From Humitalea sp050632385 (GTDB taxonomy: Bacteria; Pseudomonadota; Alphaproteobacteria; Acetobacterales; Acetobacteraceae): a stretch of DNA of 64,000 nt. The stretch lies in NCBI RefSeq assembly GCF_050632385.1, contig NZ_CP192599.1:620001-684000 (forward strand), written 5' to 3'. The notes under the pieces were generated by a model. That model was not told the origin of the DNA. It worked only from the letters and a program-made list of their open reading frames with translations, and made no database searches. Of this stretch, positions 34,492 through 42,704 are shown piece by piece. Both the position numbers and the translations under genes were made by a program. Every line of letters starts with the position of its first letter. Position 1 is the stretch's first letter.

Positions 34492-35439
34492 ATGCATCGC
34501 CGCACCCTGCTTGCCGCCAGCCTCCTCGCCACACCGGCGCTGGCCCAGAGTTGGCCATCGCGCACCATTCGCATCGTGGTGCCCTTCCCGCCCGGCGGGA
34601 CCACCGATTTCATCGCCCGGCTGATCGCGGTCCGGCTGTCCGCGACCCTGGGCGTGAGCACCGTCGTCGAAAACCGCGCCGGCGCGGGTGGCACGACCGG
34701 CAGCGACCTGGTCGCGAAATCGCCGCCCGATGGCACGACCCTGCTGGTGTCGAACATCGCCAGCCAAGGCGTCGCGCCATCCGTCTATCGCAGCCTGCCC
34801 TACGACAGCGTGCGGGATTTCACCCATATCGCGCTGATCGCCGAAATCCCCTCGGTGCTGGCCATCAACGCGCAGCGGCCGGAACAGACCCTGGCCGATT
34901 TCATCGCGACCGCGCGACGCGATCCCAATGCCTGGCGCATCGCCTCCCCAGGCAATGGCTCGTCCAGCCATGTGAAGCAGGAATTGTTCAAGCGCCTGGC
35001 CGGGATCGAGATGACCCACGTGCCCTATCGCGGCTCCGGCCCCGCCCTGAACGACGCGGTCGCCGGGCAGATCGAGGGCATCATCACCACCCTGGTCGAA
35101 GCCGGCCGCAACGACCGCCTGCGCCTGCTGGCAGTGACCTCCGCCGAGCGGGTGCCGGGTTGGCCCGACCTGCCGACCTTCGCCGAAAGCGGGTTTCCCG
35201 CGCTGGTCGCCTCCACCTGGTTCGCTATCTCGGGGCCGGCCGGGCTGCCGGCGCCGATCGCCGACCGGCTGCACGCCGACATCATCCTGGCACTGAACCA
35301 CCCCGACGTGGTGCCGAGGCTGATCGAAACCGGCTCCACCCCACGCCAATTGTCGCGAGCGGATTTCCAGGCCTTCGTCGCATCGGAAGTCACCCGCTGG
35401 GGCGACGTCGTGCGCGTGTCGGGGGCGAGGATCGACTGA
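34492..35439 (+). CDS. Bug/TctC family solute receptor
   Basis: A 315-residue periplasmic receptor with a short RR-containing signal peptide (MHRRTLLAASLLATPALAQ). The hallmark blocks are RIVVPFPPGGTTDFIARL, VVENRAGAGGTTGSDL and MTHVPYRGSGPALNDAVAG. No TctA/TctB permease is nearby. It belongs to the GntR-UTRA/FAD monooxygenase operon, which suggests that its ligand is the substrate of those oxygenases. Its 3' end is followed by a large palindromic repeat. Confidence 0.92.
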   Translation: MHRRTLLAASLLATPALAQSWPSRTIRIVVPFPPGGTTDFIARLIAVRLSATLGVSTVVENRAGAGGTTGSDLVAKSPPDGTTLLVSNIASQGVAPSVYRSLPYDSVRDFTHIALIAEIPSVLAINAQRPEQTLADFIATARRDPNAWRIASPGNGSSSHVKQELFKRLAGIEMTHVPYRGSGPALNDAVAGQIEGIITTLVEAGRNDRLRLLAVTSAERVPGWPDLPTFAESGFPALVASTWFAISGPAGLPAPIADRLHADIILALNHPDVVPRLIETGSTPRQLSRADFQAFVASEVTRWGDVVRVSGARID

Positions 35440-35443
35440 GCTT

Positions 35444-35690
35444 GGGGAGGTAGCGCTTTGAAAGGGGCTTTGCCCCTCTCAATCTCTCCCCACCAAGGGG
35501 CCGTGGCCCCTTGGAACCCACGGGGTTTGGCAAAATAAAGGGAGGGGCATGGAGCACGCTGGATCAATGGCGTGACCTTGATGCCCCGCCCTTTATTTTG
35601 CCAATACATCGCGCCGGTCCAGGGGCGGCGGCCCCTGGTTGGGGGAGGGGTGGAGGGGGCGAACAGCCCCTTCCACGGCGCAACCTCCCC
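35444..35690. repeat. Palindromic repeat family 1, copy A (247 bp)
   Basis: A compound inverted repeat between two convergent genes. The outer arms are GGGGAGGTAGCGC (35444-35456) and GCGCAACCTCCCC (35678-35690), with one mismatch. Inside are several hairpins, such as AAAGGGGCTTTGCCCC and the palindromes CCAAGGGGCCGTGGCCCCTTGG-like at 35492-35513 and CCAGGGGCGGCGGCCCCTGG. Homologous blocks occur at 53165-53280 and 58549-58585. Likely a bidirectional terminator or REP-like element. Confidence 0.8.
35528..35603. repeat. 76-bp hairpin nested in copy A
   Basis: Two 23-base arms (35528-35550 and 35581-35603) are inverted copies differing at one base, separated by 30 bases. Each arm holds GGCAAAATAAAGGG. 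This AT-richer insert is missing from copies B and C of the surrounding repeat, so it may have been acquired separately. Confidence 0.75.
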
Positions 35691-35696
35691 AGCCTA

Positions 35697-36458
35697 TCAC
35701 CCCCGCCCGACGAACGGCATCTTCGACGCCATGATCGTCATGGTGAAGATGTTCGAGTCCAGCGGCAGCGACGCCATTTGCAGCACCGCCTGGCCGACAT
35801 GGGCCACGTCCATGCGCGGTTCGACCATCGCGCCGCCCTGCGGCTGTGGCACGCCCTTGGTCATGCGTTCGGTCATCGGCGTCGCGGCGTTGCCGATGTC
35901 GATCTGGCCCGCGACGATGTCGTAGGGCCGGCCGTCGAGGAAGATCGACTTCGTCAGCCCGGTGATCGCGTGCTTGGTCGCGGTATAGGGCGCGCTGCGC
36001 GGGCGCGGCACATGCGCGCTGATCGATCCGTTGTTGATGATCCGCCCACCCTGCGGCGACTGGCGCTTCATGATGCCGAAGGCGGCGCGGGCGCAGAGGA
36101 AAGCGCCGTTCAAATTGGCGGCGACGGTGCCGAACCAGTCCTCGTCGGTGATCTCGTCGAATTCGACCGGGGGCGCGCCGCGGCCGGCGTTGTTGAACAG
36201 CATGTCCAGTCGGCCGAACTTCGCCTCGATGTCGGCGAAGAGCGCCTTCACGCTGGCGGGGTCGCCGATATCGGCGCTGAAGGGGATGGCGCGGGCGCTG
36301 TTGGCGCCGGCGAGTGCCACGGTTTCAGCCAGCGGTTCCGCACGCCGCCCGACCACGGCGACGGTCCAGCCGGCCGCGACCAGCGCCAGCGCCGCGGCGC
36401 GGCCAATCCCCGTTCCGGCCCCGGTCACCACCGCATGGCCCACGATCAATCCGTTCAT
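35697..36458 (-). CDS. SDR family NAD(P)-dependent oxidoreductase
   Basis: A 253-residue classical short-chain dehydrogenase. The cofactor motif TGAGTGIG lies at residues 12-19, NNAG near 88-91, and the catalytic Ser, Tyr and Lys are in NGSISAHVPRPRSAPYTATK. The substrate is unknown. It is convergent with the Bug receptor gene across the palindromic repeat and monocistronic. Upstream lie the repeat family 2 copies and the IS element, so its promoter region may have been disturbed. Confidence 0.9.
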   Translation of the reverse strand: MNGLIVGHAVVTGAGTGIGRAAALALVAAGWTVAVVGRRAEPLAETVALAGANSARAIPFSADIGDPASVKALFADIEAKFGRLDMLFNNAGRGAPPVEFDEITDEDWFGTVAANLNGAFLCARAAFGIMKRQSPQGGRIINNGSISAHVPRPRSAPYTATKHAITGLTKSIFLDGRPYDIVAGQIDIGNAATPMTERMTKGVPQPQGGAMVEPRMDVAHVGQAVLQMASLPLDSNIFTMTIMASKMPFVGRG

Positions 36459-36535
36459 GCACGCCTACTCCCTGGCATTTTTCGATACGGCCATGGTGCT
36501 TGCGGGTCGCTGGGCTGTCCATGGCCCGGCCGGGG

Positions 36536-36636
36536 CTATAGCGCGATGACCAAAGGTGCGCATGCACCGAAGGTCTGAAACACACGATAAAACAACGAAC
36601 TAGACCGTGAGTCGTGAGCGACCGCATCCCGCTCTA
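36536..36636 (+). repeat. Interspersed repeat family 2, first direct copy
   Basis: About 100 bases resembling the copy at 37458-37564: both contain a GCG(C/T)GATG start, a CACCGAAGG/CGCCGAAGG block, ATAAAACAAC/ACAAAACAAC, then a palindromic end beginning CTAGA and ending in TCTA. The IS element begins exactly at its 3' TA. Confidence 0.7.
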
Positions 36637-36650
36637 AGGTCTGTGGGGAT

Positions 36651-37037
36651 TCATCTGGAGTTGATGACGGCTGCGGCGAGATAGATCATGGCTGAGAAGC
36701 TATGGTCTGTTTTGTCGGCGCGCATGGCGATGCGTTTGAACTCCTTGAGCTTGCAGAAGAAGTTCTCGATGAGGTGCCGCCATTTGTAGAGAGCGCGATC
36801 AAGCGGCAGCGGTTTGGTGCGTCGGGAATGCTGCGAGATGACGATGCTGGCGCCGCGGGCGTTGAGGTCGGCGATGATGGTGTTGCTGTCGAAGGCCTTG
36901 TCGGCGATGAGACCGCCGAAATCGACGCCATCGAGCAGCGGCTCAACGCCGGCAGTATCGAACCGATGCCCTGGCAGCAGTTCAAAGCGCACCAGATTGC
37001 CGAGCGCATCGGTCAGCGCGAGAATTTTGGTCGTCAT
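36651..37037 (-). CDS. IS5 family transposase, second frame (OrfB)
   Basis: 128 residues from its first ATG. It holds the second DDE aspartate (GGLIADKAFDSN) and the Glu in the RHLIENFFCKLKEFKRIA signature. As part of the frameshifted transposase it would be read from about 37076, where the frame becomes open in phase with OrfA's slippery site. The stop codon abuts the left inverted repeat. Confidence 0.88.
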   Translation of the reverse strand: MTTKILALTDALGNLVRFELLPGHRFDTAGVEPLLDGVDFGGLIADKAFDSNTIIADLNARGASIVISQHSRRTKPLPLDRALYKWRHLIENFFCKLKEFKRIAMRADKTDHSFSAMIYLAAAVINSR

Positions 37038-37054
37038 ACCGCCCTTGGAGCGGC

Positions 37055-37402
37055 CTATGGCCTGGCTTTGAGTCCCCCTTTTGCGCCCTGCCCGTGGCGG
37101 TGGACCTTGACGATCGTGGCATCGATCATCGCGTATTCCATATCCGGCTCATCCGAACAGGCTTCGAAAAGTCTCACGAACACGTCCGCCTTGCGCCAGT
37201 CGCTGTAGCGCCGGAACGCCGTGCTCCAATTGCCGAACATCGCCGGCAGATCACGCCACGGGCTGCCCGTCCGCGCGATCCACAGCACCGCCTCCACGAA
37301 AAGCCGATTGTCGCTCCCGCTCCGTCCCGGATCGGTCGGCTTCCCAAGACAATGCGGTTCCATCTTCGCCCATTGGGCGTCCGTCAGCACATAGCGGTCC
37401 AT
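37055..37402 (-). CDS. IS5 family transposase, first frame (OrfA)
   Basis: 115 residues with the N-terminal helix-turn-helix region (ALTDAQWAKMEP-like opening, RTGSPWRDLPAMFG) and the first DDE aspartate (YAMIDATIVKVHRHGQGAKG). Near its end the minus strand reads AAAAGGGGG (37082 down to 37074). Slipping back one base there continues into OrfB as GAKGGTQSQAIGRSKGG, the sequence expected for this family, so the split is programmed rather than a disabling mutation. Confidence 0.88.
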   Translation of the reverse strand: MDRYVLTDAQWAKMEPHCLGKPTDPGRSGSDNRLFVEAVLWIARTGSPWRDLPAMFGNWSTAFRRYSDWRKADVFVRLFEACSDEPDMEYAMIDATIVKVHRHGQGAKGGLKARP

Positions 37403-37457
37403 CCACAGCGTGAATCACATCCGACGCCGCAAGGGAATCCTAAATCCCCACAGACCT

Positions 37458-37564
37458 TAGAGCGTGATGGCCGTAGGCGCGAATGCGCCGAAGGGCTGAA
37501 TCACGCGACAAAACAACAAGCTAGAGCGTGATGCGTGAGCGAATGCGAACGCATCGCGGTCTAG
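37458..37564 (+). repeat. Interspersed repeat family 2, second direct copy
   Basis: 107 bases directly after the IS. The last part (about 37522-37564) is palindromic: CTAGAGCGTGATGCGT pairs with ACGCATCGCGGTCTAG with two mismatches. It supplies the TAG stop codon of the histidine kinase gene (37561-37563). Related copies lie at 36536-36636 and, inverted, at 29984-30063. Confidence 0.75.
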
Positions 37565-40545
37565 TCGGATGCGGCGACCCATTGCACCGGGGGCGGGCGG
37601 CGTTCGCCACCGGCCCGCGCCTGCACCCAGGCATCCAGCACCGGCAGGCTGGCCGAGGCGGCCTCGATCACCCGCGCGACGAGGGGCGAGGTATCGCCGC
37701 CGTTGCGCTCCGCCCCCTGCAGTCGTTCGCCCGCCAGGGCCAGGCGCCGGGCCCCCAGCGTGCGGGCGGCGCCGACCATGCGATGTGCCAGGCCGCGCAG
37801 CGCCTCGGGGTCGGGGCCGGCGCGCAGCAGGGCGGTGACCTCGCGCAACTCGGCCACGAATTCGGCGATGATGCTGGTGCCCGCCGCACCCAGGTCGGCG
37901 GCCAGGACGATCAGCACCGTCTCGTCCATCAGCATCGGTTCGTTGGTCGGCAACGAATGGCTGGCCTGTTGCTCCAGCAGCCGCGCGACCTCGGCCAGCA
38001 GCCCGTCGCGGTCCACGGGCTTGGACAGGTGCCCGTCCATCCCCGCCTCACGGCAGGACGCGACCTGTTCGGGCAGGGCCGATGCGGTCACCGCCAGCAC
38101 CGGGATCGCGTTGCGCGGGCTCGGCAGCGCGCGGATGCGGCGGGTGGCCTCCAGCCCGTCCATCACCGGCATCTGCAGGTCCATCAGCACCAGGTCGAAA
38201 TTCTCGGCCTCGACCAGTGCCAGGGCTTCGGCGCCATCGGTCGCGCAGGTCACGCGATGGCCGGCCGCCTGCAGCATCGATTGGGCGACGAGGCGATTGG
38301 CCGAAAGGTCGTCCACCACCAGAATGCGGGCGCGATGCCCGGTCATGGCGCCCGCCGAGGGTATTGGCAGGGCGTCCGGCTTGGGCTCGGGCAGCGTCGC
38401 CGCGGTCATGGGCAGTTCCACCCAGAACAGCGCACCGCCATCCGGGGCCTCGGCGCAGCCGATCCGCCCGCCCATGAGCGCCGCCAGGCGGGCCGAGATC
38501 GACAGGCCAAGCCCGGTGCCCGCGGCTTCCGACGACCGGTCGGCCAGTTGCACGAAATCGCTGAACAGCAGGTGGCGCTTGTCGGCCGGCACGCCGGGGC
38601 CGTCGTCCTGCACCTCGAACCGCACGACGCCGGAACGGGGCAGGGCGCGCAGGGTGATCCGCCCGCCTTCGGGGGTGAACTTCACCGCGTTGGACAGCAG
38701 GTTCAGCAGCAATTGCCGCAGCCGCGTCGGATCGGTCAGCACCGCCTTGGGCAGGGCGGTGCCGATGTCCAGCCGGAAGGCCTGGCCCTTGCGGTCCAGT
38801 TCCGGCGACAGCAGGGCGGCGCAGCCTTCCAGCAGCGGGCGCAGCCGGGTCGGCTGCGCCGCGAGTTGCAGCTTGCCGGCATCCATCTTCGACAGGTCCA
38901 GCAGCCCGTTGACCAGTTCCAGCAGGTGGCGGCCGGCGGTCTGCACGGTATCGACCTGGCGCCGCTGGTCCGGCGTCAGGGTCGGGTCGGCCAGCAGGAT
39001 CTGCGAAAAGCCCAGGATGCCGTTCAGCGGCGTGCGCAGTTCATGCGACATGCGCGACAGGAAGCGGCCCTTGGCCTCGGCGGCCTCCGCGACCTCCGCC
39101 ATCGCGGATTTGAGGGCGGTGATATCCGTCCGCACCCCGACCACGCCGCCATCGGGGGTCAGGCGTTCGGTGATCAGCACCCAGCGGCCATCCGGCAGCA
39201 GGCGCTCCATCTGCGGGTGGTTGCCGCGATGCCAGGCCAGCATGTCGGCGACAAAGGCCTCGATATCCTCGCCGGACTGGGGGTATTGGCCGGCCTTGGC
39301 GCCGCCGCGCATCACATCCTCGAACAAGGCGCCCGGCACGATGTACTCTGCCGACAATGCGTAGAAGGCGCGGTAGGCGCTGTTGCAGGCGACCAGGCGG
39401 TCGCGGGCGTCCCAGATGACGAAGCCGCCCTCCATGCTTTCCAGCGCGTTCTCCAGCATCCTCCGCCAACGGATGCGTTCGGCATCCGCCCGGTCGCGCT
39501 GGCGCAGCCCGATCAGCACCGCCGCGGCCAGCGCGATCACCAGCAGCGCGAAGCAGCCCGATACGGCCACGGCGCGCCGCACATCGGCCTGCCAGTCGAT
39601 CAGCACGCGGTCTTCGCGCACCGAGGCACCGACCAGCACGGCGGGGTAAAGCGTCGGGCGCAGGGCCAGGATCACATTCGCCGCATCGAAGCGGCCGGGA
39701 ATGCGGACCAGCCCGGCTTCGGGGCGCGGGGCCTCGGTCCGTTGGGAGTTGGCGCCCGGCGCCACCGTGGCAGGGGCGCCGTCCGGCCGGGCCTGGCCGG
39801 CGGCATCCTGGCGGCGCAGCAGGTCGGGGGCGGCGGGCACCAGCCGGCGCGCGATCCGGGTTTCATCGTGCGGCAGCGAGACCAGCAAGGTGCCGTCGTC
39901 CCGCTCCAGGGTCACGCGGAAGCCCGGGGCCTCGCCGCCGGCCGAGGCAAGCAGCGTCTGCAGCCCCGGCACCGGCACCTCGGCCACCGCCAGCAGCGGG
40001 CCGAACCCCGGCAGGGTGATGCGCCGGGCCAGGAATAGCGCCCATTCCCCGGTCGCGGGGTTGCGCACCGGCCCGCCGATCAGCATCGCGCCGGTGCGCT
40101 GGCCGCTTTCGAAAAAGGCGGTGTCGATCGACAGCGGCAGCGCCCGGCGGCGCGACACCGGCAGCGCGCTGGCCACCGGCATACCGTTTTCGCCCACCAG
40201 GATGACGTCGCGCCAGGCGAAGTTCTGGTTGTTCAGGTCGCGCAGCACCCGCGACAACGCCGCGCCATCGGGGGGGGCTTCGCGCGCGCGGTCGCGGCTG
40301 GTGTCGCGGGCGAGTTGGCTCAACACCGCCGGCAGCCCGGCCAGCATCGCATCGACCTGGACGAAGTTGCGGTTGACCGATGCCTCAACCGCGCGGGCGA
40401 CCCGCAGCACCGAGTCATTGGCGGCGGCGATCGTGGCGTCCCGCGCCTGGGCCATCAGCAGCACGGTGCCGATGCCCTGGGCCAGCAACAGCAGCACCGC
40501 CGCGGCCACGACCATCAGTTGGATGCGACGGGATGCGGTGACCAT
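37561..40545 (-). CDS. Hybrid sensor histidine kinase with receiver and Hpt domains
   Basis: A 994-residue membrane kinase. Domains in order are: membrane helix 8-31, a periplasmic double-Cache-like sensor (about 35-325), membrane helix 326-347, PAS domain (about 360-480), HisKA with phospho-acceptor H501 (FLSRMSHELRTPLNGI), HATPase (about 570-712, with GTGLGLSISARLAALMGG), receiver domain with D789 (DLVLMDLQMPVMDG) and a C-terminal Hpt with H921 (GLAHRMVGAARTLG). It thus holds a full internal phosphorelay but needs an external response regulator, which is not nearby. The adjacent upstream TRAP receptor (four bases apart) may present its ligand. Confidence 0.93.
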   Translation of the reverse strand: MVTASRRIQLMVVAAAVLLLLAQGIGTVLLMAQARDATIAAANDSVLRVARAVEASVNRNFVQVDAMLAGLPAVLSQLARDTSRDRAREAPPDGAALSRVLRDLNNQNFAWRDVILVGENGMPVASALPVSRRRALPLSIDTAFFESGQRTGAMLIGGPVRNPATGEWALFLARRITLPGFGPLLAVAEVPVPGLQTLLASAGGEAPGFRVTLERDDGTLLVSLPHDETRIARRLVPAAPDLLRRQDAAGQARPDGAPATVAPGANSQRTEAPRPEAGLVRIPGRFDAANVILALRPTLYPAVLVGASVREDRVLIDWQADVRRAVAVSGCFALLVIALAAAVLIGLRQRDRADAERIRWRRMLENALESMEGGFVIWDARDRLVACNSAYRAFYALSAEYIVPGALFEDVMRGGAKAGQYPQSGEDIEAFVADMLAWHRGNHPQMERLLPDGRWVLITERLTPDGGVVGVRTDITALKSAMAEVAEAAEAKGRFLSRMSHELRTPLNGILGFSQILLADPTLTPDQRRQVDTVQTAGRHLLELVNGLLDLSKMDAGKLQLAAQPTRLRPLLEGCAALLSPELDRKGQAFRLDIGTALPKAVLTDPTRLRQLLLNLLSNAVKFTPEGGRITLRALPRSGVVRFEVQDDGPGVPADKRHLLFSDFVQLADRSSEAAGTGLGLSISARLAALMGGRIGCAEAPDGGALFWVELPMTAATLPEPKPDALPIPSAGAMTGHRARILVVDDLSANRLVAQSMLQAAGHRVTCATDGAEALALVEAENFDLVLMDLQMPVMDGLEATRRIRALPSPRNAIPVLAVTASALPEQVASCREAGMDGHLSKPVDRDGLLAEVARLLEQQASHSLPTNEPMLMDETVLIVLAADLGAAGTSIIAEFVAELREVTALLRAGPDPEALRGLAHRMVGAARTLGARRLALAGERLQGAERNGGDTSPLVARVIEAASASLPVLDAWVQARAGGERRPPPVQWVAASD

Positions 40546-40549
40546 CGGC

Positions 40550-41704
40550 CTATTCGCGCGCCGTCAGGCCAAGGGTCGGGGCCATGTAGCGGTTCCAGGC
40601 CTCGACGCAGTCCCGGCCGCAGCGGCTGACCCAGGCTGGCAGCACCGTATCGGTCAGCAGCGTGCGGCGCCGCACCTCGTCGCGGGCCGTCGCCGGGACC
40701 AAGGTCAGCCGGCCGCGCTGCGTGCCCTGGCACCCCGCCTGGCCGGCGGCGCAGGCCAGGCCCTCGATCGTGTCGCGCCCGGCGGCGTCCCAGATCGCGG
40801 ATTCCAGGTCGGCCAGGCCGGCGCGGATCACGCCCCGGTCCTGTTCCGGCAACGCCTCCCAGGCGTCGATATTCGCGCCGAAGACCGACACGCCCCAGGA
40901 CAGCGCGATCTGCGAGACATGGGTCGTCACCTCATGCAACCCGATCGACATGCCCGACAGGGTGCCGGTCACGGCGCATTCGACGACGCCGGTGCGCATC
41001 GCCGAGACGATTTCGGAAAAAGGCGTGACGACGGGCACGGCGCCGAGCGCGGTCAGCACCTCCGCCATGCCGACCGAGGAGGCGCGGATGCGGCGCCCCG
41101 CCAGGTCCGCCAGGTCGCCAAAGGCGCGGTCGCACCAGACGACCTGCGCCGGGTAGGTGTAAACCGACAGCAATTCGACATTGTAGTTCTCGCGCAGCAG
41201 CTCAGCCAGCCTTGGGCGGAACAGTTGCAGGGTCTGGCGCATGGTCGCGATGTCGGGATTCATCGCCGGCAGGTCGGCGGCGTTGAACTCCGGCTCGTCG
41301 GTCGCGACGATGCTGAGCAGGGCGGTGCCGAAGGGCACGACGCCTAGCCGCATCAATTGCAGCATTTCCGGGCCGCGGAAGCCGGCGCGGTCGAAGGGCA
41401 GGATTTCCGCCTCCACCCGCCCGCCGGTCAGTTCCGCGACGCGGCGGCGCCAGAAGGGTTCCTCGAATCGGGTATATTGCCCGACATCGGCCAGCCCCCC
41501 GAGCACCCGCAGGCGGGTCGGGTTGGTGTTCGAGGGGGCGGCGGCCTGCGCCATCTGGATCCCCATCTCGCTTTGCGCGCCGGCCGGCGCGGCCATCCCG
41601 CCCAAGGCCATCAGGAGAGGCAGCAGGAACACAGGGGCCAGGCCAAGCCATGGCTTGCCGCGCGTTTGTTGGGGGGGCGCGGTCCGGCGAAGCGTCAGGT
41701 CCAT
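40550..41704 (-). CDS. TRAP transporter solute-binding protein, DctP family
   Basis: A 384-residue periplasmic receptor. An unusually long N-terminal region precedes the signal helix (PWLGLAPVFLLPLLMALGG, cleavage near AGAQ at about 44). Family features include FGDLADLAGRRIRASSVGMA, PFSEIVSAMRTGVVECAVT and WGVSVFGANIDAWEALPEQ. DctQ and DctM permease subunits are absent. The gene is followed four bases later by the hybrid kinase on the same strand, which suggests that it serves as a periplasmic sensor subunit rather than, or as well as, a transport receptor. Confidence 0.88.
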   Translation of the reverse strand: MDLTLRRTAPPQQTRGKPWLGLAPVFLLPLLMALGGMAAPAGAQSEMGIQMAQAAAPSNTNPTRLRVLGGLADVGQYTRFEEPFWRRRVAELTGGRVEAEILPFDRAGFRGPEMLQLMRLGVVPFGTALLSIVATDEPEFNAADLPAMNPDIATMRQTLQLFRPRLAELLRENYNVELLSVYTYPAQVVWCDRAFGDLADLAGRRIRASSVGMAEVLTALGAVPVVTPFSEIVSAMRTGVVECAVTGTLSGMSIGLHEVTTHVSQIALSWGVSVFGANIDAWEALPEQDRGVIRAGLADLESAIWDAAGRDTIEGLACAAGQAGCQGTQRGRLTLVPATARDEVRRRTLLTDTVLPAWVSRCGRDCVEAWNRYMAPTLGLTARE

Positions 41705-41880
41705 GCCACCCCCGGACAGCGTGTCGATACGGGGCCCTTGCCCGTGCCGCTCTGCAGCAAACCCATAAACAATGTTTGTGCCTCCGAATGCAACCTTGGC
41801 GGGAAATGAACGCAGCTTTCACCCCCGGTCAGGTTTGGGCAATCTGTCTGGCCGGCCGCGATGATGATAGGATTATCCGC

Positions 41881-42672
41881 ATGACGTTATCCCGCGCCAC
41901 CGGCGCCATCACCCGCGCCACCGGCGCCATCATCAGCCATCGCGGCGGGTCCTTCCTGTGGCCGGAAAACACGCTGGTGGCCTTCCGCAATAGCTTGGCC
42001 CTGCCGGTCGAGCAGGCCGAATGCGACATCCACCTGACCGCCGACGGCGTGCCCGTGGTGATCCACGACGCCCTGGCCGAACGCACCACCGACGGCCGCG
42101 GCCCGATCGCGGCGATGACGGCGGCCGAGGTCGCCCGCTTGCGAATCCGCGGCGCGGCCGAGGTCGGCGTGCCCACCCTGGCCGAGGTCGCCGCCCATTT
42201 CGCCGGCCGGCGGATGTTTTTTCGCGTCGAGATCAAGGCCGATGCCGCCGGCACGCCCTATCCGGACGTGGTGGCCCGGGTGCTGGCGGTGCTGGACGGG
42301 GCGGGGGCGCGCGACCGCAGCATCATCATCGCCTTCCACGCGCCGACCGTGGCGGCGGCCTGGGCGGCGGGCGGGCTGGCGGGGGCGGCCTGGCTGCTGG
42401 AACCCGGCACCCTGCGCGACCTGGGGCCGGCCGGCGCCGCGGCGGTGGCGGTCGCACATGGGCTGCCCGCGGCGGAAACCCGGATCGATGGGGCGGATGA
42501 GGCCTATGTCGCGGCGATGCGGGCGGCGGGGCTGGGCTGCGGCGCCTGGGGGGCGAACCACGCCGCCACGATCGACCGGGCGCTGGCGCTGGGGCTGGAT
42601 GCCTTTGCCACCGACGACCCGGCGCTGGCGATCGCCCGGCGCGCGATGTTCCGCGCCGGGATGACCTGGTAG
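41881..42672 (+). CDS. Glycerophosphodiester phosphodiesterase family protein
   Basis: A 263-residue GDPD-fold enzyme that cleaves glycerophosphodiesters (from phospholipid breakdown) to glycerol 3-phosphate and an alcohol. The motifs are ISHRGGSFLWPENTLVAF (catalytic His and metal-binding Glu), CDIHLTADGVPVVIHD (second His) and RVEIKAD (metal Glu). No signal peptide is visible, so it is probably cytosolic. The ATG at 41881 was chosen; the first 15 codons contain a 21-base tandem duplication. The upstream 176 bases, divergent from the TRAP gene, hold a short GGATTATCC palindrome near 41872. Confidence 0.9.
   Translation: MTLSRATGAITRATGAIISHRGGSFLWPENTLVAFRNSLALPVEQAECDIHLTADGVPVVIHDALAERTTDGRGPIAAMTAAEVARLRIRGAAEVGVPTLAEVAAHFAGRRMFFRVEIKADAAGTPYPDVVARVLAVLDGAGARDRSIIIAFHAPTVAAAWAAGGLAGAAWLLEPGTLRDLGPAGAAAVAVAHGLPAAETRIDGADEAYVAAMRAAGLGCGAWGANHAATIDRALALGLDAFATDDPALAIARRAMFRAGMTW
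41891..41932 (+). repeat. Perfect 21-bp tandem duplication in the GDPD gene
   Basis: Bases 41891-41911 are repeated exactly at 41912-41932, so the protein starts MTLSRATGAITRATGAI before the HRG motif. The frame is kept. It is either a recent slippage duplication or marks a start region under weak constraint. Confidence 0.9.
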
Positions 42673-42704
42673 CGGCGGCTAGCCGCATGACCTGGTAGGC
42701 TGGA

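Larger units (their letters stand above)
36637..37457 (-). mobile_element. IS5 family insertion sequence (IS427-like), 821 bp
   Basis: The ends are perfect 15-base inverted repeats, AGGTCTGTGGGGATT at 36637-36651 and its complement at 37443-37457. They are flanked by a TA duplication (36635-36636 and 37458-37459), which matches the target of this group. The transposase is encoded in two frames joined by a probable -1 frameshift. The element sits exactly between two copies of repeat family 2, whose junction sequence was the palindrome GCTCTAGAGC. Ends and coding frames look intact, so it may still be active. Confidence 0.9.

Noticed and set aside
35444..35690. CRISPR array or small-RNA gene in the repeat-rich gap
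   Set aside because: Repeats are nested palindromes with unequal spacing, without regular spacers or cas genes.
36651..37402. IS transposase as a broken pseudogene
   Set aside because: The two frames join by a -1 slip at AAAAGGGGG that restores the expected family sequence, so this is a programmed frameshift.
37528..40038. 836-codon open frame antisense to the histidine kinase
   Set aside because: The minus strand encodes a complete multi-domain kinase; the antisense translation has low-complexity Q/R/H/G composition.
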